A stretch of 64,000 bases of DNA from Lobosporangium transversale (lineage: Eukaryota; Mortierellomycota; Mortierellomycetes; Mortierellales; Mortierellaceae): contig NW_019028995.1 in NCBI RefSeq assembly GCF_002105155.1, positions 62,001-126,000 on the forward strand, given 5' to 3'. Below the pieces are notes generated by a model. That model ran no database searches. It was not told the DNA's origin and saw only the letters and a program-made list of their open reading frames with translations. The position numbers and the translations under genes were made by a program. This document shows positions 21,098-33,600 of the stretch, piece after piece. Every line of letters begins with the position of its first letter. Within the stretch, counting starts at the first letter, position 1.

Positions 21098-21952
21098 TTG
21101 GCTGTCTCGGATGCTGTAAAGTTAATCCCAATTTTTTTATTTAATTTTTTATTTTATTTATTTTTTTTAAAAAAAATGTATGTGTCATACAGAGCTATGG
21201 ACATGGAGGTGTGCTGTACATTGGGTATGTTGAACGATGATCAGGCAAACCAATTGAAAGAGGCCGGACTGACTGCATACAACCACAACCTCGACACCTC
21301 AAGAGAGTATTACCCCAAGATCATCACAACTCGTTCTTATGATGAGCGTCTTGAGACTATCTCCAAGGTCCGTGAAGCCGGCATTTCTGTATGCTCTGGA
21401 GGCATCATTGGCCTTGGAGAGACAGACACAGATCGTGTAGGAATGCTTCATACGCTCTCAACCATGCCTTCACATCCTGAAAGTGTTCCTGTAAATGCAC
21501 TTTTGGCTGTCGAGGGCACACCATTAGAGAAACAGGAGCCTGTCAAGGTCTGGGATATGGTTCGTATGATTGCCACCGCTCGCATTGTCATGCCCAAGAC
21601 TATGATCCGTCTCTCAGCTGGAAGAGTTCGTTTCACACAGCCTGAACAGGCTCTCTGCTTCATGGCTGGTGCTAATTCAATCTTCACTGGAGATAAACTC
21701 TTGACAACACCCAACAATGAGTTCAATGCCGATCAGCAGATGTTTGAAACCCTCGGTAAGGATGTTGTTGTAATTTTATTACTTTCCTAGTATGATGTGG
21801 CTTTAATTCCTATGATCCTCATTAATAGCCATATACATTGTATTTTTTTTATAGGTTTGGTGCCAAAGGCGGCCAGCTTCAAGGTCGATCTTGCTGCTGA
21901 CTCGGAGGTGAATGAGAAGAAGGAATGCTGCGGAAGCCATTCCCATGCATAA
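19911..21952 (+). CDS. BIO2: Biotin synthase, mitochondrial (radical SAM)
   Basis: Exons are 19911-20192, 20749-21035, 21193-21755 and 21855-21952, giving 409 residues. The enzyme inserts sulfur into dethiobiotin to make biotin. The N-terminal ~45 residues are Ser/Arg/Ala-rich and lack acids, as in a mitochondrial presequence. The radical-SAM cluster motif is [14 protein letters not shown] (CxxxCxxC), built in exon 2 after [12 protein letters not shown]. Further conserved parts are [61 protein letters not shown] and [14 protein letters not shown]. The tail ends CCGSHSHA. Introns 1 and 2 contain T runs of about 30. The length agrees with the family (about 350-410 in fungi). Confidence 0.97.
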
Positions 21953-22071
21953 GCTTTGGTGGACAGGTTGATAGATTGAAAGTGTAGAAGATTATAAAAA
22001 TAAAATAAAGCAGCAAATATATATTTATTATATAGTATACATTATATATTTATATATATTATTAATTGTGG

Positions 22072-22106
<35 letters not shown>

Positions 22107-23269
22107 GTGGTATGCAGGTAACCAACCTTCTGTTAAGAAGAGCAACTGAGTACGATTGGGATGCGAGAAGGGAAGAGATTACTAAATTTGTTTGCTCGGA
22201 GAAACGAATGACGGAAGGGACATGTGGACTTCGTGTGCTGTTGTCCTAGAGCCTTGACTTGGAGCCATAAGGAAAAACATTAGGGTTTGATCCTACGTCA
22301 ACGCTGCGATAAATTTGTTTTGCTCTCACATTTGCTAATTATTTTTTGCTTGTGCTCTCACAAGCGACAATGGCTGCGCTTTCTTTTACATCTCAAAAAG
22401 CAAGGTGGAGGGAATGTACCTGTACAAAAAGGAAATATTATCCTGAGCTAGGACCAGATCCATGAGGGGTTTAAATGGGGCCTTCATTTTTTATTTTTTA
22501 TTTTATTTTTATTTTATTTTTATTTCTTATTTCTTATTTCTTATTTTTTATTTTTACCTTATATTCTTTGAGGGAATAAAAAACAATGGAGGACAAGATT
22601 AAAGACAGGCTGCATAGTTTTTCCACCATTGATTATTATAGTGCACGGGTCAATGGATGACCCATGCTATTCTGAACAAACATCATACAAACTAGGATGG
22701 CTCCTTTTCACTCCAGTGCTTCGCTTCATCGACTCCATTGAAAGCAAATAGCGGATACTTTATCGCGCCTTCGACTGCGGAGATCGTCTATAATTTATAA
22801 TTATTTGTGGAGAAATGCAGCGGGAATAGCATGAAATTAGAAATTTATTTCCTAAAAGTTGTGCGCATGAGTTGAATGTGCCTGATCAGCGGCGGGATAT
22901 GACAAGGGCACAGGTAAACAGAGCCTCGGACAATGGGCCATGACCCATGAACCATGAATCGTGGGCCATGAGATCAATACGCCGTGGTATTATTAAAGGA
23001 CATTGATCCACCATCGCCTTTTTTTTTCTTTTTTTTTTTTTTTTTTTTCTTGGCACATCATTCAAACAAAGTTTTCTCACTTCCTCATCGCTATTCTCCT
23101 CATCATCACAGTTATTCCTATCATTACCATTATCAATATATTATCTTCCTCTTTCTTCGCCTTCCTCTTGTTCCTCACCGTCTCTTTTCAGTTTGCCTTT
23201 AGCTCTCATTACAAAGAGTCGCCTCTTTGATTCATTTTATTTTATTGATCTTTGTTTTACCTTACAGGA
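21953..23269. other. Intergenic BIO2-ceramidase, no gene recognised
   Basis: 1.3 kb containing an A run of 34 (22072-22105), a TTTTA/TTTCT satellite (22487-22557) and interrupted T runs at 23020-23049. The sequence ttttaccttacag just before the ceramidase ATG could be the 3' end of an intron in its 5' UTR. No coding region supported. Confidence 0.5.
22487..22557. repeat. TTTTA/TTTCT microsatellite-like array
   Basis: Degenerate 5-6 bp units of the form ATTTT and TTATTTC repeated over about 70 bp. Confidence 0.75.
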
Positions 23270-24790
23270 ATGATCACGTCCTCGCCTGAATATAATTCCT
23301 ATCTCAATTCAACTTGGGGGAACTCCTTACTACCAGTTGGTTATTGGGGTCCACCTACATCTTCAGGTTCGTCTCTAATGATTTTGTTCAAAAAAGAAAA
23401 TTTTGTACATCAGAGGGTTTCACAAAGAGACTTTCGATTGCTTCGCCCTGATAACACTTGAACTCTGTCCATGAACGTTGTCACCAAAATGAAATGAATG
23501 AATGTTTTTACACAGCATGAACTCATGAGTAAGTGTGAAAGTTGAATGACTAAATTCGCTAACATGAATGACCTTCCCCCTATTTTTCCTTTTTTTTTTT
23601 TTTTTTTTTTATAGTTGGTAAGTGCGCGCGCGATCATAAAAAATAATTCCAGTTTGAATAAGGAACAGGAACAACCACGAAAAAAAAAAAAAAAAAAGCG
23701 TGAAAATGTCATTGCTCCTAGGGAACGCAGGATTGGCTTGGGACATATTAAACGAAATAAGATTGATAATGGCAATGTGGGATCAGACATACTCTCAAAG
23801 CCCGTTTACTTTTAATAACAAGCTTTCATGTTGCTGAGATGGCTCCTTCTATTTTTTTTTTTTTTTTTTATAAAGGAGAAATGGGAGCGGGGGCAGGGGA
23901 GGGGTAGGGCCAGGAGCAAGAGTAAGGACAGGGCTGGGGGGCAAGGGGCGGAGTACACTTGCATAAACATATACATGTATATAGGGAGCCTACCACAAAG
24001 CGCATCATCCATAACCTGCTTGCTCCTCTTTCTTGGATGATTGTTTGAAATAGATTGGTGTGAGAGCAATTATGATGTCAGCTTCTATGTGGCCGAGTTC
24101 TTCAACTCGATTTCGTCTTTCTCCATGATCCTGGTCGGACTTGTGGGCGTATATCTCCATTCAAGCTTCGAGAAGCGGTTCTTGATTACATTTGGATCAA
24201 TTGCGGTTGTTGGGCTCGGATCAATTGCATTCCATGGCACACTGTTGTTTCCTTTGCAAATGTTGGATGAGTTACCGATGGTCTATTCGATCCTATCCCT
24301 CGCTTACTGCTGCATCGAAGATCGATCTTATCGTCGTTATGGGACATGGTTTCCAATCAGTATTGCACTCTATGGTCTCTTAACGACTGTGGTGATGCTC
24401 ATTGCAGGCCCCGAGAATCATTTGCTCGAGTTTATCGTCTTTCAGTCATCGTTTGCATTTGTAGTCCTGGTGGTGATGTCTCATATCATTAAGATTTATG
24501 GAAGCATCCAGGACTTGTCCATTAAGCGGTTGTGGGTCCTTACGGCCATGACAGCACTCGTATCGTATATTTTCTGGAATATTGACTTTCGTATGTGTGA
24601 TATAATGCAGAGTTTGCCAGTGAACCCACAGTTACATGCAATCTGGCATGTGGGTGCTTCGTTGAGCTCCTATCTAGTCACGTTGTTGGTCTGCTATCAG
24701 CGGGCAGAGAACTTGGGCCGTAAGCCATCAATGGAGTGGAAGTGGGGTGTTTTGCCGTATGTGGTGGTCAAGTACAGCAAGTTTGACTAA
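23270..24790 (+). CDS. Alkaline ceramidase (ACER/Ypc1 family)
   Basis: Exons are 23270-23366 and 24054-24790, giving 277 residues; the single coding intron is 687 nt. The enzyme hydrolyses ceramide to sphingosine and fatty acid in ER or Golgi membranes. The junction gives the family signature VGYWGPPTSSDWCESNY. The zinc-site elements are present: SIAFHGTLLFPLQMLDELPM (His and the DE pair) and HAIWHVGASLSSYL (two His). About seven hydrophobic segments are visible, as expected for the CREST fold. Yeast Ypc1/Ydc1 are about 316 residues; the shorter C-terminus here ends VVVKYSKFD. The long intron has a G-rich block (23880-23945) and two homopolymer runs, but no convincing extra exon. Confidence 0.93.
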
Positions 24791-25057
24791 AAAACCAGGC
24801 GCCATGTTAAATGTTGTATGATTTAATAAAAATGTGGCTTGTCACGGGACCAACTTTAAAAAAAAAAAATTCAGGACCATGGGACAGTTTCTGTAGCTCC
24901 ATCTTTCTGCTTTCCATTCATCCTTCAAATTGCACTGCACGCGCATTTACCTCCGCTATCACGCTCATTCTCCTCTAGGATAACCTCAATCCAATAGTTT
25001 CAAAGAACCAAAAAGAAAAAAGAAGAAAAAAAAAAAAAAAAAAAAAAAAACACGACC

Positions 25058-25089
25058 ATGTCGGTATGTGGTTGATGTCATTTATACTT

Positions 25090-25121
<32 letters not shown>

Positions 25122-25725
25122 TTTTCCTATACTCTTCATCCTCAAGACTGAGGCACCCCATTTGTTATTGTCATTGATTTCGGCCCTCAGAACAAACTAT
25201 GCTTGCTCACTGTTTCATTTCTATCTTTTTTTACTTGGTTTCCTTATTCAATCAATTTTCAGTATTCTGATTATGGCGATAACGACCCAATGTGAGTAGA
25301 CATTTTGATATTGTTTAGAGAAGAGTGGGAGTTTATTATCAAGTTTATCCCTTGTCAAGCCTCATGTTCTGGGTTCAATTTACTTTTCATATTGGGTTTA
25401 TACCCTGATCTTATTAATAACCGATACGTGTGTTCAAATAGCTATGGTGATGATTTGGCAGATGAGGATCGCGAGTCGCGGCCAAGACTTATGCTGATGG
25501 GATTAAGGCGGTATGTCATCTTATCATACTCTCTTTTTTTGAACTGTATTTAATGGGATGTTAGACTATCTCTTTATTAATTGAAAGTTAATTCGTACTT
25601 AGGAGTGGAAAGTCGAGTATCCAACGCGTCGTTTTCCACAAGATGTCACCTACAGAAACTTTGTTCTTGGAAAGCACCTCAAAGATCAATAAGGACAATA
25701 TTCAGTACGTTAACAATATCAACAC

Positions 25726-25756
<31 letters not shown>

Positions 25757-25812
25757 CCCTCTTTTTGATACCTTGGATCTAGAAACACAATAGTGTTGAC
25801 CAACGTGGGGCG

Positions 25813-25846
<34 letters not shown>

Positions 25847-26519
25847 TTCATTCATAGACTTTCAAGTTTGGGATTTTCCTGGCCAAATGGACTTTTTCGA
25901 CCCTACTTTCGATACAACAGCTATCTTTGGGGAAGTTGGCGCATTGGTTTTCGTTATTGACTCTCAAGTATGCTGGAAACTTCCTGAGCTTTCTGGATAG
26001 TTGCTACAACCGTTTTTTACTTGCGTTATGAGAGGCTCACATGAAACGTTGATTTGCTAACATGTACCTCTCTTTTTAAACAGGACGACTATATGGAAGC
26101 ATTGGCAAAGCTACATGCGACTGTTGTAGCAGCCTACCGTGTCAACCCCAGCATTACATTTGAAGTCTTTATCCACAAAGTTGATGGTCTATCCGAAGAT
26201 TACAAAATTGGTGAGAGGTCAAGCTTTTGTCTGTTAAAAATCATGATGTAGGTGTGGGCTACATCTAAATAGCTTTTTTTTTTTTTTTTTTTTTTTTTCT
26301 TCATGACATTTAGATACACAAAGAGATATTCAACAGACGACAACAGATGAATTGGCTGATGCTGGCCTGGAGAATGTCCAATTGGCATTTTACTTGACGT
26401 CCATTTACGACCATTCGATCTTTGAGGCATTCTCTAAAGTTATCCAGAAACTCATCCCACAGTTACCCACCCTCGAAAACCTATTAAACATTCTCTGTGC
26501 GGTATGCATATTTTTCATG

Positions 26520-26554
<35 letters not shown>

Positions 26555-27311
26555 AGTATATGCATATAATGAAAAATTGCAGACACTAAACCTCTTTTTA
26601 ATTGTACGCCTTTTTTTTTTTTTTGTCAAAAAAAAAAAAAAAAAAAAAAAAAAATAGAATTCAGGGATTGAAAAGGCATTTTTGTTTGATGTGATCTCCA
26701 AAATTTACATTGCTACAGACTCATCACCTGTGGACTCCCAGTCTTATGAGATTTGTAGCGATATGATTGATGTGATTATTGATATTTCATCTATATACGG
26801 ACGAGCGGCTATTGGAGCCAAGAGTCAAGGATATCTTGAGGATCAACATGATGCACACGATGATTGGACACAGCAACAGGATGGTCATAATGACTATGAG
26901 AGTTCGAACGGAAGACAGGGCAACAATCACCAACAGATCAGTGGCAATGATTCAAGCTCACAGGCTGTTGCTAGTATCAGTAGTCGTGCGGGGTCACTGA
27001 ATAACCAACCAACACAGCAAACAAGTGGAAACCATGAGGCTTTCTCTGTGATCAAGATGGGTAATGGCACGGTGCTGTACTTGCGGGAGGTGAACAAGTA
27101 CCTAGCTTTGATCTGTTTGTTGAGGGCAGAGACATTTGAGAAGCAAGGATTGATCGACTACAATGTACAGTGCTTCAAAGAGGCAATGGACCAGGTGTTT
27201 GAACTTAAGAGGGCAGAGCGTACAAGACGAGAGATGGAGAATCAACTGATGCAACAACAACAGCAACAGCAACAGCAACAACAACATAACGGCATGTATG
27301 GACATGGTTGA
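25058..27311 (+). CDS. GTR2: Rag GTPase Gtr2 / RagC-D
   Basis: Exons are 25058-25063, 25263-25291, 25442-25510, 25603-25704, 25847-25967, 26084-26210, 26314-26501 and 26658-27311, giving 431 residues. This is one half of the Gtr1-Gtr2 heterodimer that reports amino-acid status to TORC1 on the vacuole. Family sequences are nearly unchanged from animal Rag[20 protein letters not shown] (G1, across intron 3), [15 protein letters not shown] (G3), [14 protein letters not shown] (G4) and [18 protein letters not shown] (G5). The C-terminal roadblock domain starts [18 protein letters not shown]. It has a hydrophilic Gln/Asn/Asp-rich insertion (about residues 270-335) not found in animal RagC, and a poly-Gln stretch near the end. 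The first exon is only ATG TCG; it is supported by phase but could be replaced by an upstream start. Confidence 0.96.
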
Positions 27312-27858
27312 TTTTTTTTTTTCTACAAGTATTGTTAAACAATAAAGCACTCCTCTGTAATCGACATTCTGTTTTGGCCTTGTTGATGCTTTCTTTTTTG
27401 TAGAAGGACGGATTATTATGTCTAGAAAATTAAAGTATGTTGACGAGTATTACATTTTGAAAAAAAAGAAACCAACTCTGATTTGATGGCACAGTCTGAT
27501 ACATTGGAGTGGAATATGGAATAGATAAATGGATGTCCTGTATTTGTTATACATGTTTCATTGTCGTGCTTTTTGGGACACTAGACGCAACACTACACAA
27601 CTTTGTAGCAGATGCACAAAGAAGGGTGCAAGCTCGTCTTTAGGGAAGTGCATGCTCTTCTATGACGATCTGGACCCAGGCCAATCAGCTTCGACCTCCC
27701 TGTTGCGTCGCGTCTATTTATCTCTCTATGGTTAGGAGGAAGGGAATCTAGATTCCAAGTGATGCCAGGAGCCAGATACCCATCCGGCCACATCTTTTTC
27801 TATTTATTGTTTCCGTGTCGTCTTGCATGCTCCGGCTTTTGGAGCTGATATCCAGAAT

Positions 27859-27864
<6 letters not shown>

Positions 27865-27910
<46 letters not shown>
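27865..27910. repeat. (GA)23 microsatellite
   Basis: Uninterrupted GA dinucleotides over 46 bp. Confidence 0.95.
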
Positions 27911-27915
<5 letters not shown>

Positions 27916-28471
27916 GCAGTTGTTGCTCCTGTTCCTTTTCTCTTTTCAGTAAACATGTTTTGATACTCGACATCTTGCATTTATCTACTTACGTCTGTCT
28001 CTTTTTTTTATTTTTTATTTTTATTTTTTACTTGACTTGTTCCTGATGAACATGAAGGTTTCTGTTCCTTACTTTTCCTCTTTATACCTCTTCCTTACTC
28101 CATCTCCTTTCCTCTTGGGCTCTGGTTGCAGTCCCTTTCTTGTACAATTTGAACCCCATTTACACCAATGGATGTAGTATAGTTTTCACAAAGTCAAATT
28201 AATTACAGCTAATCTATTTCAAACGAGATCAACTCAAACCCCGCCCAAATACCCGTTCACTAACCCAACAATCCTTGCTCTCTGCTAAAGCCTCTGAGCC
28301 ACCGGTAACACTTTATTATCACTATCCCTCTTTCTCTTCTTTGGTTATTAATGCCGAGCGATCCTTCAAACCAATAGGTCCCATTTATTTATCATTCAAA
28401 AATCTTTACTCCCTACATATCATCTTATCATTATCTTTTTAATTCACTGCATTTCTATCTGCACCAAATTT

Positions 28472-28504
<33 letters not shown>

Positions 28505-28798
28505 GAATTTACGTTCAAATCATCATACCTTGCGCGTATTATTTTTGTGAGAATAAGTAAGTATATGATCAATATGCAATATATGGTAATATCATTCTTC
28601 ACCATAAGGAAAGAGATACATGTATAAAAAAAAAAAAAAAAAAAAAAGAACGAAAAGGTTCTTTTTTCTTTTTTTGATATTAGCATGATTTACACGACAA
28701 CAAAAGCCTTCAAACGGAGAGAGAAGGTTAGATGGATGTAAGGGGTATATACTGATAGTGAAAGGTAGAAGATCAAAGCTTGACAACAGCCCTCTTCA

Positions 28799-28833
28799 AG
28801 AAAGAAAGAAAGAAAGAAAGAAAAAAAAAAAAA
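28799..28833. repeat. (GAAA)n microsatellite with A run
   Basis: Six GAAA units followed by about 13 A. Confidence 0.85.
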
Positions 28834-29542
28834 GTGGTAGGGACTGAAGTCCGACAATGTAATCTAAAAGATCAGATATCGAATGACGGTTAGTGAATGA
28901 TTGACTGAATACAATCCCTGTCCTAATTGCGTTCGTGCCACGTTTTTTTCTTTCTTGGAGGACAAACGGATTTGCCTTGTGTTACCACTCTTTTCTTTCT
29001 CATCTTTATTCTGTGTGCTCGTAAGAAAAGTCAATGCATCATCTCTCGCGTCATGTTTTGTTCCCTTACTGTTAAGTGTTGACACACCATGCATTTGGGA
29101 GAATATGATAATAAACATAACATTAATTTTTAAATCATTTTTGCCTCGGGCGCTTTTAATGTTCTTGCAACATGTTGCACAATTTTCATATTTCATTTCA
29201 CTTTGTTCATTTATCGATAATTAGACCTGTGTTCTCTTTAGTTTACCATTGTCAAACATTACATGTTTATACACAGAGAAATAATCGAATTGAGTTCCTT
29301 CCAGTCTGAATTGGGTTCCCCAGCTTTGAAGGATAAAAATGTTCATTATCTTTTTTTTATGCAATTTATGCTTGTGAGTGTATAGTGCCCTGATCTTTTT
29401 TTATTTATTTATTTATTTTTCTTCATTTCTCTTTCTATCAATCTCCACGGCTATTGGATCAGTGGCCTACCCTTTTTGTCCCTAGACAATAGATACAAAC
29501 TATATATAATGAGCCATAAAAAGGCTAAATACAAAGCCAAGG

Positions 29543-29575
<33 letters not shown>

Positions 29576-30450
29576 GACATGTAGGCCCAAGGGGTGGATG
29601 CATTCAAGTGAGCAAAGAGCGATGACGGACAGGGGAGAGATAAAGTGGAAAGGAGAGAGAGAAGGGGGATAAAATAGCAGGGATGGGAAAGATGAAACCT
29701 AGAGACATGCATCTCTACTCACAGAATTTGTATACTTGTCAATATACATGTATACCACATTCCTGCATTTGTGGCATGCATTCACTCTTTTAACGCCTTC
29801 TCTTCTAAACGTTCACAGCATTAAGGGATTTTGTTCTTCATTTACTGCTTGAAGATTTTGTTTAAACGCTTTCTAGTATTGTTTGATGTTTAGGACCATT
29901 GGTATTGCTCTTGTTGGTGTTGTTGCTGTTGCTGTTGTAATAATTCTAGTCTATTATATATTTTATTTTTTTATTTGGTTTCTTTCTCTCCGTTGACTGG
30001 ATGATATATATATATATTTCACTGTATCGGACTAGAAGATCTTGATTCCAGGAAAAGGAGGGACAACGGACCAAAATAACTACAGTAATAGGTGATAGTG
30101 GCTAATAAGATGACATGATCATGGCCCTGGCAATAGAGCTCGCGTTGTTTTGCTGATGGTCGCATGCAGATGCTCCTAGTTCAGTGGACCTGCACATTGC
30201 GATGAAAGTGACAAAGGGTATCGGGAGAAAAAAAAAAAAAAAAAAAGAGCTTTTTTTAACAACAAAGAAACCAAGGTGCTCTGAGAGCCTGCACAAATGT
30301 CCAGTCGTTTCTTTTCCTTTTGCTTGTAAAATATTCATCGTCAAAAGAGATGACGGGTTACCCACATCTCAATTTTTTACTTTTTTTTGTGAGCTTTCTT
30401 TCTTTTTTTTTTTTTTTTTTTTTTGTATTGCACTCCTCTTCGTCGCTTTT

Positions 30451-30490
<40 letters not shown>

Positions 30491-30654
30491 CCTTCTTCTT
30501 CTTCCTCATTCAACTCATTCACTTTCATCTGCATTTGAAGTCGTTTCTCTTTTTCCTCTCAACAGACCCTTTTTCATTTTTTATTATTTTAGTTTAACGT
30601 CTTAAATCACGTCCCTGTTGAAATTGGATATTGTTGTCCATATACCCTATCACC

Positions 30655-33600
30655 ATGACAGAGACCACAGAGTTAGGACTTGAATTGGCAACCGAGTCTC
30701 CGTCCTCACTCGCGCCCACGCCTTCTGTCATGGATACCACGCCTTCATCTGATTCTATCTCTTCTTCTGAAACCGAAACTGAGACTCAAGTTGAAATTGC
30801 TGCAACTACCATGGCTGCCACAACTCCAACTTCTACTACTTCCACTACTACTTCCACTACTTCTACCACTTCTACATCTAATTCCAATGATATTTCCACC
30901 TCTACCCCCGCTTCTACCATTTCCTCCATAAAGCGGATCTCTTTCATCACACCGCTGCCTCGTTCTTCATATTCTTCGTCTTGTAAGTTTTTTTTTTTTT
31001 TTTTTTTTTTGTTCTGAGCAAATTTGCATTCCTTTCGGAACTTCCGAAATCTGTTCCACAAACACACAAACAGGGCACGAACCTCGTTTTTTTTTTTTTT
31101 TTTTTTTTAAAAAAATATGCATGTGCATATTTCTCGCTATTGGATTCCAACTGCTGTGAATTGACAGTTGGGACGGTTGGTTGCCGTCCATTCAGTTCAG
31201 AGGTGTTTGTGTTTACTAGACGAGTTGATGTCTACTATTCAGTACCAACCTTGCAAATCATAAGTCAGTGTGAGAGGCTCTCTTCAGAATGGAGAATGAA
31301 ATGAATGGATTAGGCAACAATTTTATTTTTGGGATGGTAGCATGTGCTAATGATGAGCTTTTGAGCATGCAGCAACCGATCGTGAGTGACCCAACTCGGG
31401 AAAAAAAGATCCTTTCTGATCTAAGCTTACTCCTTTTCATCTGACTCATCTGTTAACCATAACAAAAACAAAAAGCAAAGTTCTGCTGCATTCGTTGATC
31501 AGCACTGAAGGTGGACACAAATGGACAGATATGGGCAGAAGAGAGAAGGGAAAATGCAAAGGCCTCAGGTCTTTTTCAGGAACAGATTTATACATTTTCA
31601 GGCACCAGTCTGACGAGACTGAGACCGAGACTGAGACACAACTGAACCTAAACTACGCGTGGCTGAAATTCATTACGCGTTCTAACTCCTTCGGACTCTT
31701 TACTTATTGCATTTGTTCACTTGACTAGCTCTTTCAAAATCATCAGTGGATGCAAAGTCTGCATTAGAAGAAGAAGATCACGTTGCTGCATTTAAGAGAA
31801 TGCTGGACGATATCCTTGATAATGCTGTTGCCTCCTCAGAGTCACTCACTAAAGGGCTTGATGGTAAGGCCAGTGGTCACCTCGCTGCCTCCTCCTCTTT
31901 CCTCCAGGGCTCTTCCGCTGCTGATAGAGCCAGATTGAACAGAAGTACCACCCTGGGATTCTTGCTTCCTCAACCCAAGAACCATTTTGCGAAGCTCAAA
32001 GGTGGTCACAGTTCCCGTTCTGATCTTTCAGAGAGTACAGTCGATCCCAACATCCTTCACAAGTTGGAAGAACAAAATAATCTTCTACTTCCACAGGTAA
32101 ATACACATTTCATTAATAGTTGACAGATCCCTAGTCAATATCCGCAACCCTAACTTTTTTTTCTTTTTTCTTTTTTTTCCTCTGGAAATATCCAGGAGTC
32201 CACAGCATTCCTTTTGGCAAGACTAGAGAGACAGAATGGATTGCTTGATACGGATCCCAAAGCCGTCTGCATCGAATCCAACGTCCTCAAAGGAAATCTC
32301 ACTACACTCCAAAAACTCATTACCGACTCGACAGCACTCAATAGCCCCAACTCAGGGACTATTGCTCCCATGTCGTCGGGCTCCAACATTATGGAGCACC
32401 AGGAGGGCGATGAGGAGATTGACTGGGAGTTCTGGGGTATGCTTGTTCAGGATTATAATGCAGTAGCAAGTAAATTACCACATCTTTTGGCAGCGCGTGT
32501 GCGACAGGGTTTGCCATCAAAGCTCCGTGGACTGATTTGGCAATCCATGTCACAGGCCTCCTCAACCTACCTTGAGACAATGTATACTCAACTCTTAAAG
32601 GAGCATTCGCCTTATGAACGTATCATCCAACGCGACCTCGCCAGGACTTTCCCTCAAGTTGACATGTTTAAAGAGGAAGGCGGAAAGGGTCAGGAGAGTC
32701 TTCGCAATGTTCTCAAAGCCTATTCTCTCTATGATCCTCATGTTGGATATTGCCAAGGTCTTGGTTTCTTGGTTGGACCACTACTTATGAATGTAAGTCC
32801 TTTTTTTTTTTTTTTTTTTTTTTTTTCCTCCCTCTCTCTTTTCTAAAAGTTTATAATGCATGAGCGTCTTTGCTGTTACTTCAAAATGCTGTGTTTGTCC
32901 GCTAATTGTGTTTCTCACATCATTTCATTCTTGTCATATGTGGTGAATGATAAATATCTATTCTAGATGGACGAGAGAGAGGCATTCTGTGTTTTCGTCC
33001 GCTTGATGGAGACATATGACATGCGAACCATGTTTACACTGAATATGGAAGGACTCCAGCTTCGCCTCTACCAGTTTTCTGCACTTCTTTCCGAGCATTT
33101 GCCTATGCTTCATGCCCATCTTTCATTCCACTCGATTCAGGTAGCTATGTATGCTTCACAGTGGTTCCTCTCGCTGTTTGCCTATACCTACCCCTTGCCA
33201 CTGGTTCTCCGGGTGTATGATGTTGTGTTTTCGGAAGGGGCTCCTGAGACTATTATGCGTGTTGCTGTTGCATTCATGAAAAAGAATGAAGAGAAGCTGA
33301 TGCAACTACAGGATTTCGAGGATTTGTTGGACGTTCTATCCACAAAACTGTACGATATCTACGAGGACAATGCAGGAGAGGTCATTAAGGATGCTATGGC
33401 TCTTTCCAGTGAGATTTCCAAGGATAAGATGGATGCACTTGCTGTGGCCTATGTCTCAGAACTAGAGGATCAGCAAAAGCGAGCAGGAGTAGAGACTAGC
33501 AAGCGATTCAAGGACCGATTTGGATCGGTAAAATCGAGCGATTCAGGTAGCAACAAGACCCCAGAGCCTTCAATAAACAAGGAGATCAAGACCAAGTTGA

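Larger units (their letters stand above)
27312..30654. other. 3.3 kb intergenic region, no gene recognised
   Basis: Between GTR2 and the RabGAP gene. Only short, low-complexity or unsupported frames occur. It contains a (GA)23 microsatellite, a (GAAA)n repeat, several 20-38 nt T/A runs (longest T38 at 30453-30490), and TACATGTA at 28617-28624 and 29745-29752. Part of the 3' end is probably the leader/promoter of the RabGAP gene. Confidence 0.5.

Noticed and set aside
23410-24040. Open frames within the 687 nt ceramidase intron
   Set aside because: They are interrupted by homopolymers and show no continuity with the ceramidase protein, which is complete without them.
24874-24888. A 14-15 bp match (caggaccatgggac) to the retroposon 3' end, downstream of the ceramidase gene
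   Set aside because: The match is short, ends abruptly, is preceded by an A run instead of the expected T run, and has no target duplication; chance similarity is more likely.
30184-30605. Overlapping frames with long Phe runs
   Set aside because: They are translations of T homopolymers (TTT = Phe), not genes.
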